Notes: generated from the letters alone by a model not told the origin. A stretch of 64,000 nt of DNA from Actinomycetota bacterium (GCA_005884925.1 VAYU01000062.1:1-64000), one strand, 5' to 3'. Positions 35,845 to 44,747 are shown, counted from the first letter of the stretch. Program-made: numbers and translations.

Positions 35845-36536
35845 GAGACGGTCGGATGCTCAACAACCATTGCAGGTTGGTCTGACCCCATCTCCTTCCT
35901 CTCGACACCGACGATCAGGTTCGCGGCACCCCCAACGACAAGACCAAGACCGACACCGCCCAGGACGTCGAGCGGCGCGTGTGCCCCCAGGTAGATCCGG
36001 GCGAACCCGACAAGGGCAAGGACAGCCCAGGGCAGGACCTTCCATCTCCCGCGCAGGTAAGGGGTGAGCACCAATGCCAACCCCGTGACGAGAACGACGT
36101 GTCCCGAGACGAACGCAACGCCCGTGGTGGGCGTGTTCCCACGCACGATCGCGTCAGGGATCGTCGTCCCAGGCCGCGAGCGCTGGATGAAGTGCCAGAC
36201 GATCCTCTCCGCGGCCAGCTTCCCCACCGTGACGAGGATCGCGGCAAGCGCGAGGCGCCATCTCCGGAATACAGCGGCGCCCACCGCCACGATCGGTCCA
36301 ACCGCGAGGACACCCAGGAACTGAGCGAGCTTCATCGGCGATGAAAGGATGTCGGGCAACCCGTTGATCCAGTGGAACACCTTCTGCTCGAGGGAGCTCG
36401 TCGTCCCGTTGTGGACGATCAAGGCACAGATGAGGAAGACCCCGAGCCCGACGGCGCAGACGATCCAGTCGATAGACCGCCTTTCGACAGTGACGCGTTC
36501 GTGACCGGGTGCAGGATCGACATGCGTCTCAGCCAC
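35841..36536 (-). CDS. PAP2-family membrane phosphatase
   Basis: 231 residues with six membrane segments. Phosphatase motifs: RSRPGT (motif 1), FVSGHVVLV (motif 2, catalytic His) and ARIYLGAHAPLDVLGG (motif 3; the usual Ser is Ala). These enzymes remove phosphate from lipids such as undecaprenyl pyrophosphate or phosphatidic acid at the outer face. Its stop overlaps the start of the PAP2-kinase gene, so an intact phosphatase and its degenerate relative are made together. Confidence 0.9.
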   Translation of the reverse strand: MAETHVDPAPGHERVTVERRSIDWIVCAVGLGVFLICALIVHNGTTSSLEQKVFHWINGLPDILSSPMKLAQFLGVLAVGPIVAVGAAVFRRWRLALAAILVTVGKLAAERIVWHFIQRSRPGTTIPDAIVRGNTPTTGVAFVSGHVVLVTGLALVLTPYLRGRWKVLPWAVLALVGFARIYLGAHAPLDVLGGVGLGLVVGGAANLIVGVERKEMGSDQPAMVVEHPTVS

Positions 36537-36764
36537 AGCGCACCCTACGGTTCATCGGAAATGCTTCCTCGAAGGCCCGGCTGGTCGGACTGGTGCGGGA
36601 CGGATGCCAGGGCTCAAGAGCACAGCTGAGATCTGCGGACGTCTCGGCCTCATCCACGACCTCCCGCCATCATGCACGGCCTTCCTGCGACGCTACTCCT
36701 CCAGCCTCCGCATGTCAGAGGATCTGAACGGTGACAGTCGTCCGAGCCGGACCGCACGCATCCC

Positions 36765-37865
36765 TCAGGTCGCGAAGTAGATCTTCACGCGCTCGCCCTG
36801 CGCCGCCGCATCCTCAGCGCGCCGCCAGTCGGACTTGACGCGCCAGATGATGTAGGTGAAGCCGCCGATCGGGATCTGGACCACGTACGTTAGCGCGCGG
36901 AACAGCAGGACCGCCGCAACGATCTGGGCCTTCTCCGCACTGTCGAAGGCGGTCAGCCCCCCTATGTATCCGAGGTCGATCACGCCGACCGCGCCGGGGG
37001 TGATCGGGACCGCCGACAGCAGGCGGGAGAACGCGAACACCGCGAACGCCTCGGCGGTCGACACCTCCTGCTCGGAGATGCCCATGTGTCGCAAAGACAT
37101 GAGCAGCACGATGAACAATGCCGACTGGCTCAAGACCGTCGTCCAGCTCAGCCGGAACCACCGGTGTTCGACCAGCGCGATCGTGTCCCGCCGGAAGCGT
37201 GCAGCGCCATCGCCCCACGTCGTGACCGGCGGCTTGCGCAATAGGCGCCGGAACCAGGAAGCCACGCGACCGAGCCAGTTCCCGATCTTGATCGCGAACG
37301 CCTCGCTCCGGAACAGAAGCGTGAATAGGCCGACCGCGACACTTAACACGACGAGGCCGAGGATCGCAGCGAGGATGTACGTTGGCGTCAGGTGCCCGCT
37401 GAGTGCGAGGAACACGAGCGCGAGCATCGGAAGCCCGAGCTTGGTGAAGATGTTCCAGATACCTGTCACGCCGACGTACAAGGCCACGCTCGTTCCCGTG
37501 AACCCCCAGGAGTCGAGGATGGCGTAGGTCAGCCCGATCGCGACGGCGCCGCCCGCCGGAAGCGTGTTCGCGACCGACGTCGTCGTCTGCGTGAGGACCG
37601 CGGCCTTCCCGATGCCAAGACCCGGAAGGGCGGCCTGGTTCGCCCACCAGTAGGTGACGAGGTTGAAGAGAGTCGCGGCGACGAGCGACCACGTCTCGAG
37701 AGGGGTGAGCGTCTTGATCGCCGCCCACACGTCCCGGTAGTTCGCGAACTTCGGGATCGCCCACGTGAAGATCGCGATGACGATGATCAGCGAAACGATG
37801 TAGCCGAAGATCTTCTTCCACCCGAGAGGTTTCCGGGTTCGCTCGGCCGTGTGGGCCGCCTCCAC
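36765..37865 (-). CDS. Lysylphosphatidylglycerol synthase-type transmembrane protein (UPF0104)
   Basis: 366 residues from a GTG, with about eight membrane segments. VTYWWANQAALPGLG, TLPAGGAVAIGLTY and SAVPITPGAVGVIDLGYIGGL are signatures of the MprF flippase-like membrane domain. The cytoplasmic aminoacyl-transferase part of MprF is missing, as in many stand-alone members thought to flip or export lipids. It lies 228 bases upstream of the PAP2 pair on the same strand; together they suggest lipid handling at the membrane. Confidence 0.88.
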   Translation of the reverse strand: MEAAHTAERTRKPLGWKKIFGYIVSLIIVIAIFTWAIPKFANYRDVWAAIKTLTPLETWSLVAATLFNLVTYWWANQAALPGLGIGKAAVLTQTTTSVANTLPAGGAVAIGLTYAILDSWGFTGTSVALYVGVTGIWNIFTKLGLPMLALVFLALSGHLTPTYILAAILGLVVLSVAVGLFTLLFRSEAFAIKIGNWLGRVASWFRRLLRKPPVTTWGDGAARFRRDTIALVEHRWFRLSWTTVLSQSALFIVLLMSLRHMGISEQEVSTAEAFAVFAFSRLLSAVPITPGAVGVIDLGYIGGLTAFDSAEKAQIVAAVLLFRALTYVVQIPIGGFTYIIWRVKSDWRRAEDAAAQGERVKIYFAT

Positions 37866-38041
37866 CGTGCGACCCTACTCCTCGCCAAGCGAGGACGGCA
37901 CGGCCGGGCGTTCGTGCCTCCGGTCTCCTTAGACGGCGTTTCCGTCTCGAACGGCGCAGAGCAAGACTCGTGGTGCCCCGCTGCATCGTGCGACGCAGCC
38001 ATCGTCAGCGTCGAAGAGAGAGCTTGGTTCGGCCCGGGAGA

Positions 38042-38716
38042 TCAGGGATCGTGCGCACTCGCTGGTTTGCGCGCGCCGAGCAGCAGGATCACTGCCGACG
38101 CCACCAGTACCCCTAGTGCCGCCCCGCCGATCAGGTCGAGCGGCAAATGGGCCGCGAGGTACATGCGGACGACCGGGACCACGATCGCCAGAGCTATGGC
38201 GACGATCCGCCAGGGTCGCCCCAACCAGGCCAGGACGATGATCGTGATCGCCCATGCCACCGCGGCATGGCCAGAGGGGAACCCGAGGCTTTCCGGCGAG
38301 AACGACTCCCGCTCCACGACGCCCTCCACGAGGGCCGAGGGACGGCCTCGATCCACGTACTCCTTGATGATCTTGGCCAGCACGTAGACCGTCACTCCGC
38401 TGATCGCGAGCGCCGCGGCAAGGACCCACTTCCGAAAGGCAAGAGCGACGGCGGTCGCGATGGGGATCGTGATCGCGGTCCCGTATTGGTTGAGCACCCA
38501 CAGGAACGGGCGAAGGCTGCCGGGCAAACCGTTGATCGCTTGGAAGATGCCAACCTCCCACCCGTATACACCGCGTTTGGCGAGGAGGGCGCTGCCCACG
38601 AGCACCGCTGCTCCCAACACCGTCAGCGTGATATCGAGCGTCCGCCCTCGCATCACCTTCGCGTAGGAAGGAACCCCCTCGGGTGAAGGCGTCGGCTGAT
38701 CCCGCCCGCTTGTCAT
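38042..38716 (-). CDS. PAP2-family membrane phosphatase
   Basis: 224 residues. All three motifs are intact: KEYVDRGRPSAL, GFPSGHAAVAWA and VRMYLAAHLPLDLIGG. Six membrane segments surround them, with a short soluble N-terminus. It is the most canonical of the three PAP2 proteins here, so it is likely an active lipid phosphatase, for example on undecaprenyl pyrophosphate. The ATG at 38716 gives a usual N-terminus; a longer frame upstream is not conserved. Confidence 0.9.
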   Translation of the reverse strand: MTSGRDQPTPSPEGVPSYAKVMRGRTLDITLTVLGAAVLVGSALLAKRGVYGWEVGIFQAINGLPGSLRPFLWVLNQYGTAITIPIATAVALAFRKWVLAAALAISGVTVYVLAKIIKEYVDRGRPSALVEGVVERESFSPESLGFPSGHAAVAWAITIIVLAWLGRPWRIVAIALAIVVPVVRMYLAAHLPLDLIGGAALGVLVASAVILLLGARKPASAHDP

Positions 38717-38769
38717 CCATCCGAGGCTAGGGACGTGACGGCGTCCAAGCAAGCGCCGGCAACCTATCC

Positions 38770-38910
38770 TCAGTACAAGCCTCCTCCTCCGCCTCCACTG
38801 TGAGCGAAGAACAGGAGATACACGATCAGGTAGACGATCGCACCAGCGATCGCGTAGATCGCCAGCCACTTCTTCCAAGTCCTGCGACTGTACCCGGTGC
38901 TCTTCTGCAT
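38770..38910 (-). CDS. Small membrane peptide with Gly-rich C-terminus, 46 residues
   Basis: An ATG eight bases after AGGAGG opens a 46-residue frame: a basic start (SRRTWKKW), one membrane helix (LAIYAIAGAIVYLIVYLLFF) and the tail AHSGGGGGGLY. An ATG seven codons upstream lacks a good binding site. Six glycines before a terminal Leu-Tyr are unusual and may be a recognition tail. No family is recognised; it may be co-transcribed with the PAP2 gene 53 bases on. Confidence 0.65.
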   Translation of the reverse strand: MQKSTGYSRRTWKKWLAIYAIAGAIVYLIVYLLFFAHSGGGGGGLY

Positions 38911-39067
38911 CGTCGCCACCTCCTGCGTCATCGGGGTGGACCCTTCCACCCACACCGGGTACTACGGGCCGCATGCCCGCTCAGATCATGTGTCGTTCGT
39001 CACGTCCCCCCACGCGGGACACGGAGCGTGGGCGGGTACGCAAGACGCGTCCTGAACCGCCGCCTCT

Positions 39068-39143
39068 TGGTGGGCGCTGAGGGACTCGAACCCCCGACCT
39101 TCGCCTTGTAAGGGCGACGCTCTTCCAGCTGAGCTAAGCGCCC
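39068..39143 (-). tRNA. tRNA-Val (anticodon TAC)
   Basis: Full cloverleaf: acceptor GGGCGCT pairs with the 3' AGCGCCC, D arm GCTC/GAGC, anticodon arm TCGCC-CTTACAA-GGCGA with anticodon TAC, T arm GGGGG-TTCGAGT-CCCTC, discriminator A and an encoded CCA. The 5' end overlaps the final codons of the zinc-ribbon gene by about 10 bases. Confidence 0.95.
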
Positions 39144-39412
39144 GCGCGTGCGGTTGCCGTGTGACCGCACGCGCGGCACACCACGTCGCCGAGCTGTAAC
39201 GACAGGCGCGTCGCACCGCACGCTTCGCACCGGTCCAGACCGTCAGTCCATCCCGATTCGCGCTGGCACTCGGGACACACCAGCACCTGTCGTCCGCCCA
39301 CGACCGCTCGAGCCCACGGCACCGAACGTTTGTCGGGATCGTAGGTGGGACGGCCGCAGCGCCAACACGCCGGTCGATCGCTCGGCTCGTGGGGTCCGTC
39401 GGACGGCCTCAC
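39134..39412 (-). CDS. Small zinc-ribbon protein with four CxxC motifs
   Basis: About 92 residues from a GTG. Four cysteine pairs are evenly placed: CWRCGRP, LVCPECQRE, RCEACGA and VCRACGHT, enough for two zinc ribbons. The C-terminal ribbon resembles those of small nucleic-acid-binding proteins. No ribosome binding site is strong and a longer frame exists upstream, so the start is uncertain. The stop lies inside the tRNA-Val gene, so transcription probably runs into the tRNA. It is divergent from the cNMP-binding gene. Confidence 0.65.
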   Translation of the reverse strand: MRPSDGPHEPSDRPACWRCGRPTYDPDKRSVPWARAVVGGRQVLVCPECQRESGWTDGLDRCEACGATRLSLQLGDVVCRACGHTATARAGA

Positions 39413-39478
39413 GGCTCGCAAGGATACGCTTCGCGGCGCGGCTAGACTGCTCGCCGCCAAAACCAGATCGAGGACTGG

Positions 39479-39901
39479 ATGAGCGAACCAACGACCCCGT
39501 TCCGAGCGAAGGGCCTGTTCGCCGGTCTCACGACCGACGACGTCGAGGGCATCGTGCGGGTCGGAGAACCGGTCACGTTCGAGCCCGACCACGCGATCTT
39601 CGAGTCCGGCGACGGCGGCGACGCGATGTACGTGATCACCGAAGGCGAGGCTCGTGTCGAGGTCGGCGGCCGCTCCCATGTCCTGGGACCCGGTGACGTC
39701 TTCGGAGAGATGGCCCTGCTCGCCCCCGGGAAGCGGATGGCGACGGTCCGTGCCGTCTCGGCGGTCGCCGCCTTGCGCGTCCCGGCCGAAGCGTTCCAGA
39801 CGTTCCTGCTCCAGCATCCGGCCGTCGGGATCTCGATCATGAAGCAGCTCGTGCTTCGGCTCCGAGAGGTCGAACAACGCATCGAAGCCTGGATGGCCTG
39901 A
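39479..39901 (+). CDS. Single-domain cyclic nucleotide-binding (cNMP) protein
   Basis: 140 residues forming one cNMP-binding fold: LFAGLTTDDVEGIVRVGEPVTFEPD, IFESGDGGDAMYVITEGEARVEV, and the phosphate cassette GPGDVFGEMALLAPGKRMATVRAVS. There is no DNA-binding helix-turn-helix, so it is not a full Crp/Fnr regulator. A C-terminal helix (VLRLREVEQRIEAWM) may dimerise it. The cassette lacks part of the classic cAMP-binding arginine pattern at usual spacing, although Arg is present. A second cNMP protein begins at 63787. Confidence 0.88.
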   Translation: MSEPTTPFRAKGLFAGLTTDDVEGIVRVGEPVTFEPDHAIFESGDGGDAMYVITEGEARVEVGGRSHVLGPGDVFGEMALLAPGKRMATVRAVSAVAALRVPAEAFQTFLLQHPAVGISIMKQLVLRLREVEQRIEAWMA

Positions 39902-40055
39902 CGAGCCGCTCGTCGTCGCAGGTCAGAGCACCCGCAAGCGAGTTCCCGCGAGAAGTCGCACAATCGCACTGTTCGTGGGTGCCTTCCCTCGCCCGCGGAT
40001 AGACCTTCCCAGGGCGAGCGAAGCCACCGCCTGAGCCGAGCAGGAGGTGGTGTCG

Positions 40056-40760
40056 ATGGTTATGACGCGGTCCGACCGGGAGAACCGGCGGGCCCAAGAT
40101 GGCTTCGTCATGGACTGCCCGGTCTGTGGCGCGTATCTCCGATGGGTGCACCTGGAGCCGTCGTCGCACGGATCCAAGTGCACGTTCTGCGGAACGACGG
40201 TCGTGCCGACGCGACCCGACGGGTTCCGCGATCTCGACGAGCGTCTGGTCGAGGTCGAGGACCTGGGGTTGATCAGTGAGCAGCTCGAGGATCCGCCTTC
40301 CCTCCTCGGGCCGATCCCTGAGCGTCGGCGAGTGCCGGGCTGGTTGTTCGCCCTCGTGTCGATCATCGCGATCGTCGGGTTCGGGGCATGGCGGCTCGCC
40401 ACGTCGCCGTCCGCACCGGCTGCGCCGATCCATGTCGCCGCCTCGCCGTCGGTCCCGGTGCACACGCCTCCGGCATCGAAGGGAGAACCGGGCCAGCCGT
40501 CCGCGACCCGGATCACCGCGACGATGGGGTTCGACACCCCGACGTGGATCCAGGTCACCGGCGACGGACGGCTGCTGACGTCGCAGACGTATCCACCACA
40601 GCGGCTCGTCTTCCACGCGAAGCACGACCTGCTGGTGTGGTTGGGGCATGGCAGCGGCGTCACGCTGACGGTGGACGGGAAGAGCGTGAGCCTGGGATCC
40701 AACAGCACGAAGCTCAGCGTCATGCTCCGGGACGGACACGTTTCGATCACGCAGAGGTGA
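40056..40760 (+). CDS. Zinc-ribbon membrane protein with RodZ-like C-terminal domain
   Basis: 234 residues. An N-terminal zinc ribbon (MDCPVCGAYLRWV, SKCTFCGTTVV) is followed by one membrane helix (WLFALVSIIAIVGFGAWRL), a Pro-rich linker and an external domain. That domain (TWIQVTGDGRLLTSQTYPPQ, VWLGHGSGVTLTVDGKSVSLG) resembles DUF4115 of RodZ. I chose the ATG eight bases after AGGAGG over two earlier GTG codons. The fusion suggests a link between cytoplasm and cell wall; its role is unknown. It converges with the amidohydrolase gene. Confidence 0.8.
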   Translation: MVMTRSDRENRRAQDGFVMDCPVCGAYLRWVHLEPSSHGSKCTFCGTTVVPTRPDGFRDLDERLVEVEDLGLISEQLEDPPSLLGPIPERRRVPGWLFALVSIIAIVGFGAWRLATSPSAPAAPIHVAASPSVPVHTPPASKGEPGQPSATRITATMGFDTPTWIQVTGDGRLLTSQTYPPQRLVFHAKHDLLVWLGHGSGVTLTVDGKSVSLGSNSTKLSVMLRDGHVSITQR

Positions 40761-40763
40761 GGA

Positions 40764-42398
40764 TCAGGTCGCGTCGTACACGACGAGACCCGCTGCGACC
40801 GTCATCGCCACGCGCGTCGTGGCGATCCGGTTCGCCGGGCCGTCGAACGGGTTGCGGTCGAGCACGGCCAGGTCGGCTCGCTTCCCGGGCTGGATGGAGC
40901 CGGCATCATCGTCGTGGTTCACGAACGCCGACCCGCGGGTGAAGGCCGCGAGGGCGGCGTTCAGGTCGATACCTTGTGCTGCAACGAGAACCGGGCCTTC
41001 TGACGAACCCGGAGCGCGTCTCGTCACGGCGACCTCCATCTGCAAGAACGGATCCGGGGTCGAGACCGGCCAATCGCTCCCGAAGGCCAGCATGGCGCCG
41101 GTCCGCTGCAGGTCGCCGATCGGGTAGAGGCGGTCGGCCCGGTCGCCGACGCGCGGTTTCGTCATCGTCTCGATCAGCGGATCGGGCTGTGCCCAGAACG
41201 GCTGCATGTTCGCGACGGCGCCGACCTCTCGGAGTCGCGGGACATCCGCGGGATCCGGCACCTGGAGATGGGCGATGTGATGCCGCAGGTCGTTCGCTCC
41301 GTTCGCACGACGCGCCGTCTCGAGCGCGTCCAAAGCGCTTCGGACCGCGCTGTCACCGAGCGCGTGTTGATGCACTTGGAACCCCAGGGAGTCGAGCCGT
41401 CCCACCGCTTCGTTCAGAACCTCCGCATCGACGAACTGGATCCCTCGGTCGTGCTCCTGCCCGAAGGTTCCCTCGTACGGCGCCAGCATCGACGCCGTGC
41501 ATGTCTCGGGACAGCCGTCCAACATGATCTTGACGGTCGAGGCATGAACGTTGCCGCCACTCCCCCACGCACGCCGGTCCACGAACCCTTCGATCTGCTC
41601 CACCCCGCGATGCCGGTCCCACCAGAGAGCGGTGACGACGCGGGCGTGGAGCTCGCCCCCGTCGTCGAGTGTTCGGTAGGCGCGGAGGAGATCGGACTCG
41701 ACCCATGCGTCCTGCCATCCGGTGATCCCGAGAGCGTGCAACCGGTCCTGCGCCACGCGGATCGCAGCCCGCCAGTCGTCGAGGGAAGCGCGCGGCACCA
41801 CCTCCGACCAGAAGGAGTACGCCGCGCCCTCCTGCAGGCAGCCCGTCGGCATGCCATCGGCATCGCGCACGTAGTAGCCATCCCAGGGGTCGGTCGTCGA
41901 CGAGGTGATCGCACCGGCCTCGAGCGCCTTCGTGTTGACCCACGCCGCGTGCGTGTCGGCGTTCATCAGGAAGACCGGCCTGTCCGCGACGACGACATCG
42001 AGGTCTGCAGCCCGCGGACCACCGGTCGCCTGGAATACCGGGTTGGACCAGCCACCTCCCACGATCCACGGGAAGTCGGGATGCTCGCCTGCGAACGTCG
42101 CGATCCGCTCGAGGTACGCGTCCCTCGTCGCCAGATCATCGAGGTTGACGTTCAGGAGGATCCGGCCGGCGAACGCCGCGTGGACGTGCGCGTCCTGGAA
42201 CCCGGGCACGATGCAGGCGCCGCGGACGACCTCGTCCGCGGCGCCGACCCGATCGCGCACCTCATCCTCGGTGCCGACCGCGACGATCCGGTCGCCCTCG
42301 ATCGCGACCGCTCGCGCCCGCCGCCCCGACGCATCGACCGGGCAGACGTCGCCGACGAGCACCAGGTCCGCACCGCTCACGGGCGCGGACGCTACCAC
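40764..42398 (-). CDS. YtcJ-like metal-dependent amidohydrolase
   Basis: 544 residues, normal for the YtcJ/amidohydrolase 3 family. The metal-binding HxH is in GFQDAHVHAAF; later ligands lie in QVHQHALGDSAV and LRHHIAHLQ, and the catalytic Asp in AFGSDWPVSTPDPF. SIQPGKRADLAVLDRNPF closes the composite beta domain. YtcJ relatives hydrolyse N-acyl or formyl-type amides; no substrate is known for most. The GTG start is inferred from length. Converges with the RodZ-like gene and lies next to a cupredoxin gene on the same strand. Confidence 0.92.
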   Translation of the reverse strand: MVASAPVSGADLVLVGDVCPVDASGRRARAVAIEGDRIVAVGTEDEVRDRVGAADEVVRGACIVPGFQDAHVHAAFAGRILLNVNLDDLATRDAYLERIATFAGEHPDFPWIVGGGWSNPVFQATGGPRAADLDVVVADRPVFLMNADTHAAWVNTKALEAGAITSSTTDPWDGYYVRDADGMPTGCLQEGAAYSFWSEVVPRASLDDWRAAIRVAQDRLHALGITGWQDAWVESDLLRAYRTLDDGGELHARVVTALWWDRHRGVEQIEGFVDRRAWGSGGNVHASTVKIMLDGCPETCTASMLAPYEGTFGQEHDRGIQFVDAEVLNEAVGRLDSLGFQVHQHALGDSAVRSALDALETARRANGANDLRHHIAHLQVPDPADVPRLREVGAVANMQPFWAQPDPLIETMTKPRVGDRADRLYPIGDLQRTGAMLAFGSDWPVSTPDPFLQMEVAVTRRAPGSSEGPVLVAAQGIDLNAALAAFTRGSAFVNHDDDAGSIQPGKRADLAVLDRNPFDGPANRIATTRVAMTVAAGLVVYDAT

Positions 42399-42413
42399 CC
42401 GTCGTGATGCCGC

Positions 42414-42827
42414 TCAGCGGATCACGATGCTGCCGTGCATCCCGTAGGCGTAATGCCCCGGGAGATGGCATGCGAACTGGAGATGGCCGCCGGGTGTCGT
42501 CGGGAACGTGTACGTCGTCTCGGCCGTGGTCTCGGCGGGCACCGACACTTCGCCCGGCTTCGCGCCGTGCGAGGGCTCCGTGCCGAACTCGTGGATCAGC
42601 TGGACGTACCGATCGCCCACGATGAACTCGTGGTCGATCGGATCCTCGTTGTGGATCACGAACCGGACCGTCTCTCCCGGAGCGACGGCGATCGACGACG
42701 CGTCGAAGTGGGAGAAGTGGATCGTGATGTCGACGGTGCGCACGGTGGAACCGGCGTTGCTCCATGCGACCAGCGCGCCGACCAACACGAGCCCGGCCAC
42801 GATCGCCGCAACCCGCGCGCGAACCAT
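42414..42827 (-). CDS. Membrane-anchored cupredoxin
   Basis: 137 residues. One N-terminal membrane helix (VAAIVAGLVLVGALVAW) anchors a cupredoxin domain. Type 1 copper ligands are all present: His in PIDHEFIVGD and Cys-His-Met in FACHLPGHYAYGM. It should bind copper outside the membrane and carry electrons or sense or store copper. Its ATG shares a base with the stop of the DUF2330 gene (TGATG), so the two proteins are co-translated. Confidence 0.9.
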   Translation of the reverse strand: MVRARVAAIVAGLVLVGALVAWSNAGSTVRTVDITIHFSHFDASSIAVAPGETVRFVIHNEDPIDHEFIVGDRYVQLIHEFGTEPSHGAKPGEVSVPAETTAETTYTFPTTPGGHLQFACHLPGHYAYGMHGSIVIR

Positions 42828-43903
42828 CAGCGCGCGGCTTGGTGCACGATCCCCCGGCGGCCCACGGCGACGACGAACCCGAGGACGACGAGCGAGAGGA
42901 CGCCGACCCACGCGACCGGCCACGCCGCGGGAAGGGACGGCGTGACCGGCGCGTACCCGGCCGCGACCGGGTCCGGATGTCCGTACCCGCTCGCGTCGAT
43001 CGCCAGGTCGTTCGTGAGTGCGCTCGCCGGAGTGTTGATCTTGAGGTACGTGAGCCAGAGGCCGCTCGAGGGCAGCCACCCCATCCGTCGGTCGGATCGA
43101 AGGTCCGCGAGGAGGCTCTGGGAGGCGGCTTCGCTCACCTGCCTCACGATCCCTTGTTGATCGGGGTCGCCGTTGGGCCGCTCCGCGTGCGGGAGCATCG
43201 CGGGCGCACGGTCGGTGAGCAGATAGACGTCGGCCTGGACGAGCTGGGTTGGCTTCAGTCCGAGCGTGAGGATGCGGAGCGGGACCCACGGGTTGGGTGT
43301 GGGGATCACGATGTCGACCGGGGTCCCCTCACCCTCCAGGACCCCCTGTGCCGCCGCGCGCTTCGCGTTGAACCGGACCGCCATGAAGATCGGGCTCCGC
43401 TGCGCGTAGAAATCGAGGACCTCCGGGGCGTCGGGCGGGAGGAAGAACCCGTGCTGGGTCGCCCACGTGCCGACGGCGACCGCACCGCCCTTGAGCACCG
43501 TGACGTCGAGCGAGTCGATCTTCGTCTTGAGGATCACGACGGCGTGCTCGGGGGCGGCCGAGGCCGCCGCGACGGCGCCGTCTGTCGCGAAGACCGGGGG
43601 GTTCGTCTCGAGGACCAGCCGTTGCAAGGTCCAGCCCCCGCCCTTGATCACCTTCGACGGGATGCCCGGCAGCGGGATGATCGATCCAACGTCCCCACTC
43701 GTCTTTCCGGCGTACTCGAACGACGTGATGTAGTGCTCGATCCCGTTGTGGTAGGCGGCCAGCGTCGTGGTGCGGGTCAGGCTGATCGTTCCGTTCGGCG
43801 CCAGGAGGGCGCCGCAGGCGAACGCGCTCCCGACGGGAGCGAGCACGAGGACGGCGGTGATCCCGGCGACCACGAGACGGCGGACGGTACGTGTTCGGGC
43901 CAT
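42827..43903 (-). CDS. DUF2330 secreted membrane-anchored protein
   Basis: 358 residues. Signal peptide (RLVVAGITAVLVLAPVGSAFACG), a long external domain (DVGSIIPLPGIPSKVIKGG, FFLPPDAPEVLDFYAQRSPIFMAVRF) and a C-terminal membrane helix (VAWVGVLSLVVLGFVVAV) are the DUF2330 layout. The Cys after the signal (AFACG) is conserved in the family. No function is assigned. Translational coupling to a cupredoxin hints at copper or redox work at the cell surface; that is inference. Confidence 0.88.
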   Translation of the reverse strand: MARTRTVRRLVVAGITAVLVLAPVGSAFACGALLAPNGTISLTRTTTLAAYHNGIEHYITSFEYAGKTSGDVGSIIPLPGIPSKVIKGGGWTLQRLVLETNPPVFATDGAVAAASAAPEHAVVILKTKIDSLDVTVLKGGAVAVGTWATQHGFFLPPDAPEVLDFYAQRSPIFMAVRFNAKRAAAQGVLEGEGTPVDIVIPTPNPWVPLRILTLGLKPTQLVQADVYLLTDRAPAMLPHAERPNGDPDQQGIVRQVSEAASQSLLADLRSDRRMGWLPSSGLWLTYLKINTPASALTNDLAIDASGYGHPDPVAAGYAPVTPSLPAAWPVAWVGVLSLVVLGFVVAVGRRGIVHQAAR

Positions 43904-44023
43904 GGCCTCTCCCCTTCGTGCGAGGACCGCCGTTCGACGGCGCCGGCCGCCGCGATGGTTCCCGCGGCTCGACGATCCATGCCTTGGGGCGTGGGACTGT
44001 GACCGCAGCCGACGGCCGGATGC

Positions 44024-44722
44024 TCAGCCCGGGGTGACGAACGTCGAACCGGCGCGGAAGGTCTCGCGGTGGGTGGGCCCTCGAACGTCGACCCCGCCGC
44101 GGCCGAAGACCTCCCAGCGCTCACCGTCCCCGAGGATCGCCGTGCGCTCGTCGATCCCGACGAACCAGGTCGCGTCGGGGAGTCGCGACGTCATCCACCA
44201 GGCCAGGCCGGGGATCTTCGCCGCACGATCCCAATGGACGCCGAACGAGGCGTGTGGGATGAGGCCGAGACCGAAGAGCCACGAGCTCCCACGGGCCCCG
44301 TCCCGCGCGCGGCTGACGACCATCGCTCCCGCGCTGCATCCGGTCCAGACGGCGCCGCGGTCCATGGCACGGAGGATCGCCTCGAGCAACGGCGTGTCCC
44401 GGAGCACATCGGCGAGGTGCTGTGGTTTGCCCCCGGAGAAGTAGACGAGAGCGGCTGCTTCGACGCGGGTCGCGAGCTCCTCGCGGAACGCGTCCTCCCG
44501 TCGCTTCACGGGTAGCACCTCGGCAGGGAGGTCGACCTCGGCGTAGTGATCGAGCCCCATCTGCGCCCACCGGTCGAACACGACGTCGCCCTCGGTCGCG
44601 CTCGCGGTCGGGAGGATCACGACGGTCCCGTCGCCGGTCGCATCGGCGAGCACCCGCGACTCCGCATCGTGCGTCCACGGCTCGAACTCGCCGGAACCGA
44701 GCAACAGGAAGGTACGCGCCAT
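44024..44722 (-). CDS. Peptidase S51-like/cyanophycinase-type hydrolase
   Basis: 232 residues. The nucleophile elbow GCSAGAMVVSRA and the earlier FSGGKPQHLADVL match peptidase family S51 (dipeptidase E, cyanophycinase). The start LLLGSGEFEPWT is also typical. The substrate may be Asp-containing peptides or cyanophycin-like material; it cannot be decided. It lies 25 bases downstream of the bactofilin-like membrane gene on the same strand. Confidence 0.85.
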   Translation of the reverse strand: MARTFLLLGSGEFEPWTHDAESRVLADATGDGTVVILPTASATEGDVVFDRWAQMGLDHYAEVDLPAEVLPVKRREDAFREELATRVEAAALVYFSGGKPQHLADVLRDTPLLEAILRAMDRGAVWTGCSAGAMVVSRARDGARGSSWLFGLGLIPHASFGVHWDRAAKIPGLAWWMTSRLPDATWFVGIDERTAILGDGERWEVFGRGGVDVRGPTHRETFRAGSTFVTPG

Positions 44723-44747
44723 CGTCAGCGAGCGTACCGGTCAAGCG

